NCBI GenBank assembly: GCA_017306715.1
Contig: JAFKHV010000020.1
Coordinates: 1-63,039, forward strand
Source: Legionella sp.
GTDB taxonomy: Bacteria; Pseudomonadota; Gammaproteobacteria; Legionellales; Legionellaceae
Length of the DNA: 63,039 nucleotides
Reading direction: 5' to 3'
Shown here in pieces: positions 46,571 to 57,300 of this stretch (the stretch's first letter is position 1; each line of letters begins with the position of its first letter). Position numbers and translations under genes: made by a program. Under the pieces are notes generated by a model that was not told the DNA's origin, did not search any database, and was given only the letters and a program-made list of their open reading frames with translations.

Positions 46571-47824
46571 ATGGCAAGTCCTGTTTCTTTAAATACTCTA
46601 AAGAAAGAAGCTCAGGCCTCGCTACAGTCAGCGCTTAAGCAGAATTTATCGGTAAAAGCTATGGCTAACAGTTTGTTTTTAATATCCGCCAGTTATTTTA
46701 CTCATTACAGCATGGGGGATAAGGAAAAGCATCTTGCCTTTAACAACTATGCTAATAAAACACTTAAAGATGCTGTTAGTGACGATATTTTAAAAGAAAA
46801 ACTCCCTAAAACAGTGAGTAAAAAAATTGAATATTGGGTCGAGGTAATGCAACAATTGGTTCAGAAAGGAGACTTTAATTCCGCGGGAATTATTCGTCTA
46901 GTCATTGATGAATTGCAGTACAAAAAAGAGGAACGATTACAAAAAGCATTTGCACGGCTACCAGAAGCAACGGTGTCGCAACTTAATTCATTTCAGGCTG
47001 GGAGAAATTTGCGCGCCTTAGATGTTTATCAAAATCAGTATACCACCGTTCCTTTTATTGAAATTTTTGGTCTGTTATCAGATATGACGGCAAATGCTAA
47101 AAGTCTCGGTAAATCTACTCAAACAGGCGCACGTAAAACTGAGGAAGTTGCCCATAAAGCCCGAGAAAATATGGTACATACCGCCGGATTGGCAATGAAT
47201 GAATTATTCGATTTTGAACAATTCATCTCAGATTTAGAGCAATATCGTGATCAGCATAAAAAAGAATCGGTCTTATCCCGTTATGACCGTGCAAAGTATG
47301 AGTTAAGCGAATTGCTAATAGCACAATTAAAAAGTACCCCCCGTTTATACCGTCTTCAGGCAGAAATATTACAAAATTTTATTGAACAAGCTCCCAAATT
47401 ACTGGGTCATGATAATCCTTTGCAGTGGTTACGCAAAAAAGAATTTACATTACTGGAAATGGTCAAAGATGCCTTAGTCAAGGTTCAGCCGTTAGCTCTT
47501 TATGAGAATGCAGTGGCCCAATCAGCAAAAGAATTAGCCCAGGCAATGCAAACAACAGCTGTTATTGAAAATCAAAAGGAAGAAAACAGAGACAAAGATA
47601 AATTGACCCAGAAATGGCAAACAGGAGAGCGTACTGCGAACTCCTCCCAAGAATCATTAATAGGTCGGCGTGTGTTAGCAGAAAAGACATTAGAACCGCA
47701 GAGCCCTGTTCCTGTTACCACCTCTTCGGCAAAAAGTTCTTTTAGTGAAAAGAAAAAATTTTTTGAAGATTTAATTCAAAAAAACAACGAGGAGGCGGAG
47801 AGTAATTTACCGCGAAAAAGATAG
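46571..47824 (+). CDS. RasGEF (CDC25-like) domain protein, candidate Dot/Icm effector
   Basis: 417 residues with GGAGAGG before the ATG. Residues about 85-180 match the catalytic core pattern of eukaryotic Ras guanine exchange factors: GDFNSAGIIRLVIDELQYKK (compare NFNxxxxIxxxL), a following ERLQKAFARLPEATVSQL, and TVPFIEIFGLLSDMT (compare PPCIPFLGxxLxDL). It should exchange GDP for GTP on a Ras-family GTPase in the host cell. Legionella is known to carry a RasGEF effector (LegG2). The C-terminus is charged with Glu/Lys clusters (KKKFFEDLIQKNNEEAES), like many Dot/Icm signals. GTPase specificity is unknown. Confidence 0.72.
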   Translation: MASPVSLNTLKKEAQASLQSALKQNLSVKAMANSLFLISASYFTHYSMGDKEKHLAFNNYANKTLKDAVSDDILKEKLPKTVSKKIEYWVEVMQQLVQKGDFNSAGIIRLVIDELQYKKEERLQKAFARLPEATVSQLNSFQAGRNLRALDVYQNQYTTVPFIEIFGLLSDMTANAKSLGKSTQTGARKTEEVAHKARENMVHTAGLAMNELFDFEQFISDLEQYRDQHKKESVLSRYDRAKYELSELLIAQLKSTPRLYRLQAEILQNFIEQAPKLLGHDNPLQWLRKKEFTLLEMVKDALVKVQPLALYENAVAQSAKELAQAMQTTAVIENQKEENRDKDKLTQKWQTGERTANSSQESLIGRRVLAEKTLEPQSPVPVTTSSAKSSFSEKKKFFEDLIQKNNEEAESNLPRKR

Positions 47825-47893
47825 CGCTGTTAATAGCCAAAAGGATTTGGTATTCATTAAATTTTACCCGCACAAGGACATAGGGAGAAGTCG

Positions 47894-49051
47894 ATGAGCA
47901 CTGAGCAATTAATACGCATGGGTCAATCCAACTCCATTGATCCCATCCAAGCCGTTGCAGAATTCAAGTCTGCGGTGATGCAATCAGAAATTGCAGGTAT
48001 TTTGTTTTTTTGCTCGAGCAGCTTTGATCTTGGTGCAATAGCGCGAGAAATGAATGCTGCATTTCCAGATGTATTGGTAGTTGGTTGTACAACTGCTGGT
48101 GAAATCGGTCCTCAAGGATGTGTGAAAAATACACTTTCAGGTCTTAGTTTTTCTAGTGAGGGCTTTACCCTTGATGTGGCAACCATTGATGGTTTACAAA
48201 ATTTCACCCCGGTCCAAGGCCGAACTCTAGTTAATAATCTGATGCAAAACCTTGAACCGAAAGTTCCACTTACCCCGAATGACACCTTTGCCTTTTTATT
48301 GGTGGATGGGCTTTCATTACGCGAGGAGCAGCTTGCCCATACATTGCAAGAAGCTTTGGGTGAATTTAAATTGTTTGGCGGCTCAGCAGCCGATGATTTA
48401 GCTTTCAGTAAAACCTGGATATTTTCAGAAGGTACTTTTCAACCTGATCGCGCAGCTTTAGTGCTAGTAAATACAATTTATTCATTTAAATTGTTTAAAA
48501 CTCAGCATTTTGTTTCAGGCGATGAAAAATTAGTTGTAACCCGCGCTGATCCCAAGCAGCGTATCGTTTATGAAATTAACGGCTATCCTGCGGTCGAAGA
48601 ATATGCCCGGATTGTTAATTGTCCAGCCAATAAGCTTGATCCGGAACAATTCTCAGCCACTCCATTTGTTATTCGGATCAATGGCATGGATTATGTCCGT
48701 TCCATTCAAAAAGCAAATGCCGATGGGAGTTTAAAATTTTATTGCGCCATTGATAATGGCCTTATTTTTATGGCTGCACGTGGAATCGATTTAGTGAAAA
48801 ATTTACAACAAACGTTTGCTGACATTGAGTCTGAAATTGGTAAACCCCAAGTGGTTTTAGTATGCGACTGTGTATTGCGTAATCTTGAAATACAACGCAA
48901 GGGGATTAAAGCAGAGGTAGAAAAATTATTTAAAGAACATAATGTCGTCGGATTTAATACCTATGGAGAACAATTCCGTGGTATTCATATAAATCAAACG
49001 ATTACAGGATTAGCAATAGGGACTACGCGGAATCGAACTTATGTCCGATAA
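47894..49051 (+). CDS. FIST-domain sensory protein
   Basis: 385 residues with GGGAGAAG before the ATG. The FIST N domain at about 28-220 (GILFFCSSSFDLGAIAREMN, then VVGCTTAGEIGPQG, then LFGGSAADD) is followed by a FIST C domain at about 225-365 (YEINGYPAVEEYARIV, then VLVCDCVLRNLEIQ, then GFNTYGEQF). FIST proteins are proposed small-ligand (amino acid) sensors feeding signalling enzymes. It overlaps the downstream GGDEF gene by 11 bases, so the two act together. Confidence 0.92.
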   Translation: MSTEQLIRMGQSNSIDPIQAVAEFKSAVMQSEIAGILFFCSSSFDLGAIAREMNAAFPDVLVVGCTTAGEIGPQGCVKNTLSGLSFSSEGFTLDVATIDGLQNFTPVQGRTLVNNLMQNLEPKVPLTPNDTFAFLLVDGLSLREEQLAHTLQEALGEFKLFGGSAADDLAFSKTWIFSEGTFQPDRAALVLVNTIYSFKLFKTQHFVSGDEKLVVTRADPKQRIVYEINGYPAVEEYARIVNCPANKLDPEQFSATPFVIRINGMDYVRSIQKANADGSLKFYCAIDNGLIFMAARGIDLVKNLQQTFADIESEIGKPQVVLVCDCVLRNLEIQRKGIKAEVEKLFKEHNVVGFNTYGEQFRGIHINQTITGLAIGTTRNRTYVR

Positions 49052-50543
49052 TTTAACTTCGTTAAAAGAAGAAATTACCCGCTTGAAAAAAATTATCCAA
49101 GCACTTATGGATAAAGCGGAGCAAGATATGAACGCCCCAAGGACGGATTTTAGTGTGTTTCAAAATACCGTCATTCTTGCTGATCAGGTACGAAAACGTA
49201 CCCAGGAATTAGAAGATGCTCTGAAAACAAATGAAAAAATAGCGCGAGACCTCCAACAGGCAAAAAAATTGGTAGAGCAAAGTGAGCAGTACCTGCGTGA
49301 TATATCTTCGGCTTTAGGGGAGGGAATTATCGTTATTAATGAACATTCTAGAATTGAATTTGTTAATGCATCGGCCTGTACCTTATTAGGATATCAGGAA
49401 GAGGAAATTATTGGCAAAAAATCTCACCCCCTATTCCATCATTCATATCCGGATAATTCACCATTCCCTGCCGAAGAATGCAAGAATTTACAAGTGATTC
49501 GTACACAAAAACCTTACGTGAGTGAGGAGGATTTTTTTTGGCGTAAAGACGGTTCCTGTTTTCCGGTTTCACTCATCACGACTCCGATAAAACTTAAAGG
49601 GAACATTATAGGGGCAATAACTGCCTTTCATGATATTACACAATTTGTTTATGAACGTGAGCGTTTACGTGAGATGCAGGCAGCGATAGAACAAAGCCCT
49701 GTCTCTGTAGTGATTATAGATAGGGATAAAAAAATTATTTACGTTAATCCGCAAATCATTCAATTAACAGGTTATAGCCGCGAAGAATTACAAGGGCAAA
49801 AAATTGATATCTTCTACAAAAATGTTACCTCAAAATCCACATTGCTTAACCTATGGAGAACTATCAACTCAGGTACCCCTTGGGTTGGGGATTTACTTTA
49901 CAAACGCAAAGATGGCAGTACTTTTTGGCAATCTTGGAATATTGCCCCGGTTTTTGCTGTAAGCGGTCTGATTCAGCACTTTGTAGGCGTTGGTGAAGAT
50001 ATTACTGAGAAAAAAAAGCTGCAATTTTTATTGCAAGAGATTTCCTATATTGACGGATTAACGGGCGTTGCGAATCGGCGCCGCTTTGACCAATTTTTAG
50101 ATGAAACCTGGCGTCGAGCCTTTAAGCGTAAAAAAAACATCGCCATTATTATGATTGATATCGATTATTTTAAACGATACAACGACTATTATGGTCACCT
50201 TGCAGGCGATGAGGCTCTAAAAAAAGTAGCAAAAATCTTAAAAAGCACATTTGTATATGCGAATGGATTAGTGGCCCGCTATGGTGGCGAGGAGTTCACA
50301 TGTATCCTGCCAGACGTTACCTTGGATGTAGCGACAACAGTTGCTGAGAAGTTACGCCAAGCGGTTCTCGATTTAAAAATTCCGCATGAAGATTCGGGTA
50401 TTTCTCCTTATGTGACCATTAGCTTAGGTGTAGCTGCTATGGTGCCCCAGTCGTCCTTACCGAATAGTTTATTAAGTATGGCTGATAACGCCCTATATCA
50501 TGCGAAAGTTTCTGGACGTAATTGCGTGCAAATCGGCTCCTAG
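49041..50543 (+). CDS. PAS-PAS-GGDEF diguanylate cyclase
   Basis: 500 residues: an N-terminal coiled coil (about 1-85), PAS 1 at about 88-200 (LGEGIIVINEHSRIEFVNAS), PAS 2 at about 215-325 (EQSPVSVVIIDRDKKIIYVN) and a GGDEF domain at about 335-498 with an intact GGEEF (ARYGGEEFTC). The RxxD inhibitory site five residues before GGEEF is missing (ANGLVARY), so product inhibition is not expected. No membrane segment, so cytoplasmic. Translationally coupled to the FIST protein, which probably regulates it. Confidence 0.94.
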   Translation: MSDNLTSLKEEITRLKKIIQALMDKAEQDMNAPRTDFSVFQNTVILADQVRKRTQELEDALKTNEKIARDLQQAKKLVEQSEQYLRDISSALGEGIIVINEHSRIEFVNASACTLLGYQEEEIIGKKSHPLFHHSYPDNSPFPAEECKNLQVIRTQKPYVSEEDFFWRKDGSCFPVSLITTPIKLKGNIIGAITAFHDITQFVYERERLREMQAAIEQSPVSVVIIDRDKKIIYVNPQIIQLTGYSREELQGQKIDIFYKNVTSKSTLLNLWRTINSGTPWVGDLLYKRKDGSTFWQSWNIAPVFAVSGLIQHFVGVGEDITEKKKLQFLLQEISYIDGLTGVANRRRFDQFLDETWRRAFKRKKNIAIIMIDIDYFKRYNDYYGHLAGDEALKKVAKILKSTFVYANGLVARYGGEEFTCILPDVTLDVATTVAEKLRQAVLDLKIPHEDSGISPYVTISLGVAAMVPQSSLPNSLLSMADNALYHAKVSGRNCVQIGS

Positions 50544-50613
50544 CTTGGTAGCCCCGTTATATTGTTGTCTGGTGATAAATTCCATCGCGAATGATTTAGA
50601 CGGAAGAGATATT

Positions 50614-50643
50614 GCTTTGAGACTCATATTTTTGTCTCAAAGC
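50614..50643. terminator. Hairpin between convergent genes
   Basis: GCTTTGAGAC / GTCTCAAAGC, a perfect ten-bp stem with a ten-base T-rich loop, between the convergent GGDEF and phospholipase C genes. Confidence 0.75.
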
Positions 50644-50653
50644 GCGTTTGAAC

Positions 50654-51862
50654 TTATAGAGAAAATTCGAGCAAAGTAAGAAGAGGCGACCATTTTGCAG
50701 TCCACTCATAATTGTTCGGATTACGACTTTCCTTCCGTTTGAGCAAAACACCATTTTCCATTTTAAATAATGCCGCGGCCTGATCTAATTGTCCCACTTT
50801 ATCAGCTTGAGGCACCAGCTCCAGTTCACTATACTTCTTGGGTAATGTTCCTGATAGGAAGGTATCATATATTGCATCCGCTGAGCGTTGCATGGCTTCG
50901 ATGAGAATGTAGCGGTGATTCGCCGCCTGACTTTGCATGAGATAATTATCTCCATAAGCTTTCCAGGAAAGGCCTGCTGCATTCACCACATTGACTCCCA
51001 AGCGGTTATCTTCATCATGCATTAAATTAGCCAATAATAACTGCAAAATTGCGGGTAACTTGATGTGTTCGGAGATGGCTCGACGAGGGGTGCGGAGATG
51101 CCCAGCAGCAAATGAATCACTTAAAAAATGATTGGCAAATGCATTTTGAGCATAAGCGAGCTCCAGCAGTTGTTGTGCCGTTTTGTTATTGCCCATCTTC
51201 TTTTGTTGATAGGCTTGCATTGCCGTATTCAGTGCAGTCTGATGGCCTGCTTCATAGGCTTTTAGCGAATCAGGTGAAAAATGATCAAAATTAACTTCGG
51301 CAAGTTTTAAATAAGTGCCAAAAGGAATGTATTCACTCACTTTACTCCCACCGCAGGTGAGACGATTGGATTGTTTGTTAATTTCAGTAGCGTGTAATTT
51401 ATAAAAATCGGGTTCAGATTTGCCATCCTGTTTCCAAATCACCAATTGCTGCGCCAAGTTTTGAAAATAGCTTAAGAGATTTTTGGTCTGCGACAGGGGG
51501 TTTTGACATCCTTTGTTATCTTTTCCTTGTGCAAGTGCATTGAATTGTGCAAGAAAGCATATGCTGCGTTGTTTGGGCTCACAGCTTGAAATGGGATAGC
51601 GCGGGTCGCCGAAAAGATCGCCAGCGAGCATGACGATTTGTCCGTAAGTTAAGGTCATTCCATTGGGTAGACTAAGTTGTTTACTTTGATTTTCTTCTAA
51701 ATGAAGCGTGACTTGGTCGCCTAAGAATTGATGTTCTAAATTAGCAAAACCTTGTGGATGCTGCTGCAGGTGCTGTGTAATTTGCGTTAAATTAGGAGCA
51801 TTTTCTGCCTGCAAGTGTATGGGGAGGAAAAAAAGAAACAAAACTAATAATAATTTATTCAT
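50654..51862 (-). CDS. Secreted zinc-type phospholipase C (Legionella PlcA/PlcB-like)
   Basis: 402 residues with a Sec signal peptide (LLLVLFLFFLPIHLQA). The mature enzyme has the Legionella/Pseudomonas PLC pattern: LTYGQIVMLAGDLFGDPRYP near 90-110, ANHFLSDSFAAGHLRTPRR around 245-262 (catalytic HxxxD-type region) and a conserved HDEDN after it. PlcA/PlcB are type II-secreted enzymes that hydrolyse phosphatidylcholine or phosphatidylglycerol; which paralogue this is cannot be settled by reading. Convergent with the GGDEF gene; monocistronic. Confidence 0.85.
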   Translation of the reverse strand: MNKLLLVLFLFFLPIHLQAENAPNLTQITQHLQQHPQGFANLEHQFLGDQVTLHLEENQSKQLSLPNGMTLTYGQIVMLAGDLFGDPRYPISSCEPKQRSICFLAQFNALAQGKDNKGCQNPLSQTKNLLSYFQNLAQQLVIWKQDGKSEPDFYKLHATEINKQSNRLTCGGSKVSEYIPFGTYLKLAEVNFDHFSPDSLKAYEAGHQTALNTAMQAYQQKKMGNNKTAQQLLELAYAQNAFANHFLSDSFAAGHLRTPRRAISEHIKLPAILQLLLANLMHDEDNRLGVNVVNAAGLSWKAYGDNYLMQSQAANHRYILIEAMQRSADAIYDTFLSGTLPKKYSELELVPQADKVGQLDQAAALFKMENGVLLKRKESRNPNNYEWTAKWSPLLTLLEFSL

Positions 51863-51940
51863 ATATTAACCCTGAAAAAAGTTCCAATCAGGGTTATCGG
51901 CAATTATGCGAAAGAGTTAATAGTTACGGCAAAAAAAACA

Positions 51941-53548
51941 TTAAATGGGTTTAAAACCATTAGTAATTGGGTATCGCCAATCTTTACCGAAAGCCACGGC
52001 ACTTATTTTTATGCCCGGTGCTGATTGTCGTCGTTTATACTCATTGCGCTGTAACAGATTCAGCACCTGTGACACCACATCAGCACTGTAGCCACGAGCA
52101 ATAAGCTCTTTTGGAGTTATTTTTTGCTCCATGTAGGCAACCAAAATTTCATCGAGCACGGTATAGTCAGGTAAGCTATCCTGATCGGTTTGATTCGGTC
52201 TTAATTCAGCAGATGGAGGACGGGTAATTACGCGCTCAGGGATTACCTGACTTATTTGATTACGATAATTTGCTAACTGGTACACTTGTGTTTTAAGAAC
52301 ATCCTTTAAAGGAGCAAAACCGCCACACATATCGCCATAAAGGGTCGCATAACCCATTGCTGCCTCACTTTTGTTGGAGGTAGTTAACACCATTTTTCCC
52401 GTTTTATTGGACAAAGCCATTAATAGTAAGCCACGAATTCGTGCTTGAATATTTTCTTCTGCAATATTTGGAGCATAACCGGTAAACTCCGGTGCTAAGG
52501 TGTTTAGCAATGTCTCATAGGCGGGCTCAATCGAAAGTTGTGCATGATTGACATTTAACGCATTAAGTTCTGCAATTGCATCTTCATAACTCATGGCCGC
52601 GGTATACTGTGACGGCATTAAAACAGCCTGGACGCGTTCAGCCCCTAAAGCATCAACGGCAATTGCTAAGGTTAATGCAGAATCGATACCACCCGAAAGC
52701 CCTAATAGTACTCCGGGAAAATTATTTTTATTCACATAATCCCGGGTGCCGCAAACTAAAGCTTCATAAAGTAATTGAATGGGTGGCAATTGTGGCGTTA
52801 AATTCCCTGAGGGCTGCTTCCCATTGAATTCAACGGCACACAATTCCTGGTTAAAGGCTGCGGCACGAACACATACTTCTCCGGAAGCATCCATCACCAT
52901 GGACTGCCCATCAAAAAGCAATTCGTCTTGCCCGCCAACCTGATTCACATAGACAATAGCAATGCCTTTTTGTGCGTAATTTTTTAATAAATTTACCCGT
53001 CGTTGATATTTATTTAAATCAAATGGAGAGGCGTTAATACTTAACACTAAATCGACTTTCTGGCTGATGAGATCATCCATCGGTCCTGGATGCCAGGCAT
53101 CTTCACAAATACAGATGCCCACGCGGTAGTGATTTATTTCTAGAATACAAGGATTTTGAGGACCCGCGGTAAAATAGCGTGCCTCATCAAATATCTCATA
53201 GTTTGGTAATTTTTGTTTATGATACGTTGTGATGCATTCCCCCTGGTGCAATACGCTTACGCTATTGAATAAATGCTTGTCATGCAACAGCGGGTGTCCG
53301 AGCACCACATAACAGTCTTGTGTTTGCTTTTGAATGAAGAGAAGTTGTTCCTCGACTTGCTGTAAAAACTCTGGGCGATAAATTAAGTCTTCGGGTGGAT
53401 AGCCAGTTATAGCTAATTCAGGAAAAACGATAATATCAAAATGCGCTTGCTGTTCGCTAATAATTTGAATGATTTGTTGTGTGTTGTTGCTTAGAGCACC
53501 AACGATAGGGTTTATTTGTGCCATCAGCACCCGTAATTTATCATGCAT
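51941..53548 (-). CDS. nadE: Glutamine-hydrolysing NAD+ synthase
   Basis: 535 residues in two domains. The N-terminal nitrilase-type amidase (about 1-250) has Glu (FPELAITGYPPEDL), Lys (KQKLPNYEIFDE) and Cys (GICICEDAWHPG). The C-terminal ATP-pyrophosphatase (about 265-535) has LGLSGGIDSALTLA, TTSNKSEAAMGYATLYGD and RPPSAELRPNQTDQDSLPDY. It converts deamido-NAD to NAD using glutamine nitrogen. Single gene. Confidence 0.97.
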   Translation of the reverse strand: MHDKLRVLMAQINPIVGALSNNTQQIIQIISEQQAHFDIIVFPELAITGYPPEDLIYRPEFLQQVEEQLLFIQKQTQDCYVVLGHPLLHDKHLFNSVSVLHQGECITTYHKQKLPNYEIFDEARYFTAGPQNPCILEINHYRVGICICEDAWHPGPMDDLISQKVDLVLSINASPFDLNKYQRRVNLLKNYAQKGIAIVYVNQVGGQDELLFDGQSMVMDASGEVCVRAAAFNQELCAVEFNGKQPSGNLTPQLPPIQLLYEALVCGTRDYVNKNNFPGVLLGLSGGIDSALTLAIAVDALGAERVQAVLMPSQYTAAMSYEDAIAELNALNVNHAQLSIEPAYETLLNTLAPEFTGYAPNIAEENIQARIRGLLLMALSNKTGKMVLTTSNKSEAAMGYATLYGDMCGGFAPLKDVLKTQVYQLANYRNQISQVIPERVITRPPSAELRPNQTDQDSLPDYTVLDEILVAYMEQKITPKELIARGYSADVVSQVLNLLQRNEYKRRQSAPGIKISAVAFGKDWRYPITNGFKPI

Positions 53549-53676
53549 GGTCTAACCTCTTTTTTGCGGACTTAGTCAATTTTGGCAATTTTTGATTTTT
53601 TTGTTCTAAATGCTGGCATTATTATATGTTAAGATAGCGGGTAGTGTATAAGTATTTCTCGTATATAGGGCAAATT

Positions 53677-54288
53677 ATGAGTTTTTTTAAGGACATCTAT
53701 AAACAAATTGTAAAGCGATTGAAAAATATAATTTATGCGCAAAAAAATAATACGGATAATGTGCCCGAATCAGTATCCGGTTTACCACCAGAGCTGCTCA
53801 TGATGATTGTGGAAAAGTTACCCGATGTTCATGCGGTAAAAGGTCTCTTCATAGTTGATAAAGCGACCTATAATTTTTTTAAGCCTTATAATTCGAAAGT
53901 AACCTCTAAATATTATGCACTGAAAAAAAAGGAACAATTTTACTCGAATTTAAATAATCTATTTACCTGGAAAGTGCGCTCAATACCAGTTTTTGCAGTT
54001 TTTTTTCAAGCAAGTATCGTCTGTTTCGCGATCGGTACATTTTTTGCAACGTGTGCAGGTTTTAAGTTGATTACACCGCGAAGCTTAGATGATACTAACG
54101 TTGTTAAATTGATAGAAATACCTTTTATATTCATAGGAGTCGTTACGACTTCTTGCATTTATCTTCCTTCTTCAATAAAACTTTTAAGTCACTATCTTCA
54201 AAAATGCAAATACAAGAGTTTCCATTACGAAAGGGAGTTAGAGAAATTAAAAGAGAGTAACAATGAGCCTTTTAATTTCAAAAGCTAG
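53677..54288 (+). CDS. F-box protein with C-terminal membrane segments
   Basis: 203 residues from ATG 53677; the frame opens 33 bases earlier at a GTG. Residues about 32-75 form a eukaryote-like F-box: VSGLPPELLMMIVEKLPDVH followed by VKGLFIVDKATYNFFKPY. Two hydrophobic segments follow at about 103-130 (FFQASIVCFAIGTFFATCAG) and about 145-172 (IPFIFIGVVTTSCIYLPSSI), then a basic tail. An F-box would bind Skp1 and recruit a host SCF ubiquitin ligase; the hydrophobic part may place it on a host membrane. A Dot/Icm effector is inferred from Legionella precedents (AnkB, LegU1). Confidence 0.78.
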   Translation: MSFFKDIYKQIVKRLKNIIYAQKNNTDNVPESVSGLPPELLMMIVEKLPDVHAVKGLFIVDKATYNFFKPYNSKVTSKYYALKKKEQFYSNLNNLFTWKVRSIPVFAVFFQASIVCFAIGTFFATCAGFKLITPRSLDDTNVVKLIEIPFIFIGVVTTSCIYLPSSIKLLSHYLQKCKYKSFHYERELEKLKESNNEPFNFKS

Positions 54289-54397
54289 TCCTCGTGAGAT
54301 TTGTTATTGGCAAATTTAAAGGAGTCACAATATTTACTACTAAATTGATGATATAATTATACATTGAACTTAAAAGACCTAATCCAGAATCCTATTT

Positions 54398-57300
54398 ATG
54401 TTACGTGATGCACTTGCCAGTATGCCCCAAGCCTTTGACGCCCCGATTTTGTTACGCGGCCAAGAATATTTCCAGCAAGGAAAAGTGCTTAATGTACGAT
54501 TTAGTGAAGGATTGATTCGTGGGCGCGTTAAGGGGGATGCGGGACAGATTCATGATGTTTATATGGATTTGAAATCCTGGCCTAAAAAACGCGCACATTG
54601 TAGCTGTAATGCAGCAATTAATTGCCGCCATGTGGCTGCGTGTTTATTTGCCTTACGTGAACGTGAAGGCCAGCAAGTTCATAGTCCAGCGAGTGGTATT
54701 CGCCTGGACAAGCGTCTAGATAGCTGGTTAAAAAATCTTCGTGCCCAAGAAGCTGCAGAAACGAAAACACCCGATATAACCCATCATCTTCTTTATTTAC
54801 TTGAGCTTAAACATGGAGGTCATGAAGATAAAGTCATCTTACGTTTAGGCCTAGCCAAGTTATTAAAAAGAGGGGGGTATGGCAAACCCGTACCGCTTTT
54901 GTCGATTACTGATTCCAAAAAACAATATTTTAGGGGCGATGATGATGAAATTGTTGCACAATTATTGTTTAAATGTGGCACTGGACAATGGTTTGACGCT
55001 TTAATATTGCGTAATAGTGAATTATTAGCACGAGTATTAAATACTGGTCGCGCATTTCTAACCACGGATTTAAATAAACCTTTGCAATTCGGTCCGGAGC
55101 TCAGTGCGGAATGTCAGTGGGTACTCGCCCCTGATGGCAGCCAAAATCTGCTGCTTATGGAGCAAGATACAGAGATTGCTCCCTTATTACTTGATCAGAG
55201 CTGGTATCTGGATTTATCCCATCATACTCTAGGCTATGTGAATACACCTTATCCCATAAAACAGTTGGCACATTTATTACATGCCCCGCCAATTTCCCTA
55301 GAGCAAGCGTCGATTTTTGCGCAAAAATTACAGCAAACCAACCCGGATTTTCCTCTGCCGACTATATTTAACGAGCGCACAATTGAACATATTGAACCAC
55401 TCCCTGTTCTGATCTTAGATGCAGAGCAAGTCAGCGCTCATGATGAATCTTTATTGTTAACGGCAGAGGAAGAGTTTGATGCGCACTTCACAGCTGCAGT
55501 AGATTTTCGTTATCACGACCAGCAAATTCCAGCTCAGGATTCTTGCGAATGGGTGGTGACGCTCATGGCGGGAAAATTAATTCAATACGAACGCAATCGT
55601 CAATACGAAGAAGAGCAAATTTCAATATTAAAAAAATTGCTCAACTTGAAATCTACAAGCGCGAATCATTGGATCTTACAAGATATAAGAACAGGTAACG
55701 ATCTGGAATATGTTCGCGATCAATTTGTTCCGTTACTCCAAGCCCAAGGATGGCAGGTAGAGCTGCGGCATCCATTATTCCAACACGTGGTCCAGGCGAG
55801 TGAAGTGGAGTGGTTTTCTGAGCTTGCTGAGGCAGAGAATGATTTTTTCTCTTATCAGCTGGGTATATTAATTGAGGGGAAACCTGTCAGTGTGGTGCCT
55901 CTGGTTGCTGACCTTCTGCAACGATATCCTGCTGCAGAATTAGAGCAATTAGCGGATGAACAGCTGATTAAATTACCCTTGCAGCGTGGACAAGCTTTAC
56001 AAATTAATATGGGGCGAATTAAACCCTTAGTGCGTTTATTGTTGCAATTTGGCGCACGCCATATTAGTCATGAAGAATTACTGAAGATTAAAAAATATCA
56101 GCTAATTTTAATGCAAGAGGCGGAATTAGCTTTAGCAGCAACGAACTCACGCTGGCTAGGTGCTGAATCTTTACGGGTGCAGTTGAAAAAGTTAATCGAA
56201 GCACAAATTCCGCTCGTAGACCCCCCTCAAGGTCTCAAGGCGCAATTACGTGACTACCAACAATACGGCCTAAGTTGGTTGCAATACCTTCGACAATACA
56301 GCTTTAGTGGTATTTTAGCTGACGATATGGGGCTTGGAAAAACAATTCAGACTCTAAGTCATTTGCAATATGAAAAAGAGCAAGGACGCATCCAGAAACC
56401 GAGTTTAATTGTCGCTCCCACAAGTTTGGTTGGAAATTGGTTAATGGAGGCAAAACGCTTTACTCCTGATTTGCGAGTGCTCGTCTATCATGGAAGTGAG
56501 CGACATCAAGTCGATTTCATAAATTATGATTTAATTATTTCTACGTATGGATTAATTCAACGTGATAAAGCCCGGTTTACTGAGCAAGGATTTTATTATT
56601 TAATTCTAGATGAGGCGCAATTTATTAAAAATGCGCGAACCAAGACCACGCAAATAATTCAACAATTACCAGCCCAACATCGGCTTTGCCTCACAGGAAC
56701 GCCTCTTGAAAATCATCTTGGAGAATTGTGGTCATTATTTCATTTCTTAATGCCAGGATTATTAGGTGATGCACGTCAATTTCGTCAATGGTTTCGTGTT
56801 CCAATCGAAAAAAATCTCGATGAGCAGCGGCGAGAAGTATTAATTAAGCGTATTAGTCCATTTATTTTACGACGTACTAAAAATCAAGTCGCACGTGAAT
56901 TGCCACCAAAAACTGAGATGACGCATTTGATCGAAATTTCAGGCCCACAAAGAGATTTGTACGAAGCCATTCGTATGAGTATGGAGAAAAAAGTTCGCGA
57001 TGCGATTGTTAAGCAGGGTTTGGGGCGTAGTCATATAATTATCCTGGATGCCTTATTAAAGTTACGCCAAATCTGTTGTGATCCCAGGCTGTTATCTTTG
57101 CCTGAGGCGCAGATTGCTTATGGCAGCTCCGCGAAACTGGATGCACTAATGAGACTTTTGGATAATTTAATGGAAGAGGGGCGTCGCGTTTTAGTTTTCT
57201 CGCAATTCACCTCAATGCTTTCGCTCATCGAAACAGCATTACAAGAACGCCAATATGCTTATTTAAAGCTCACAGGACAAACACAAAATCGCCAGTCTTT

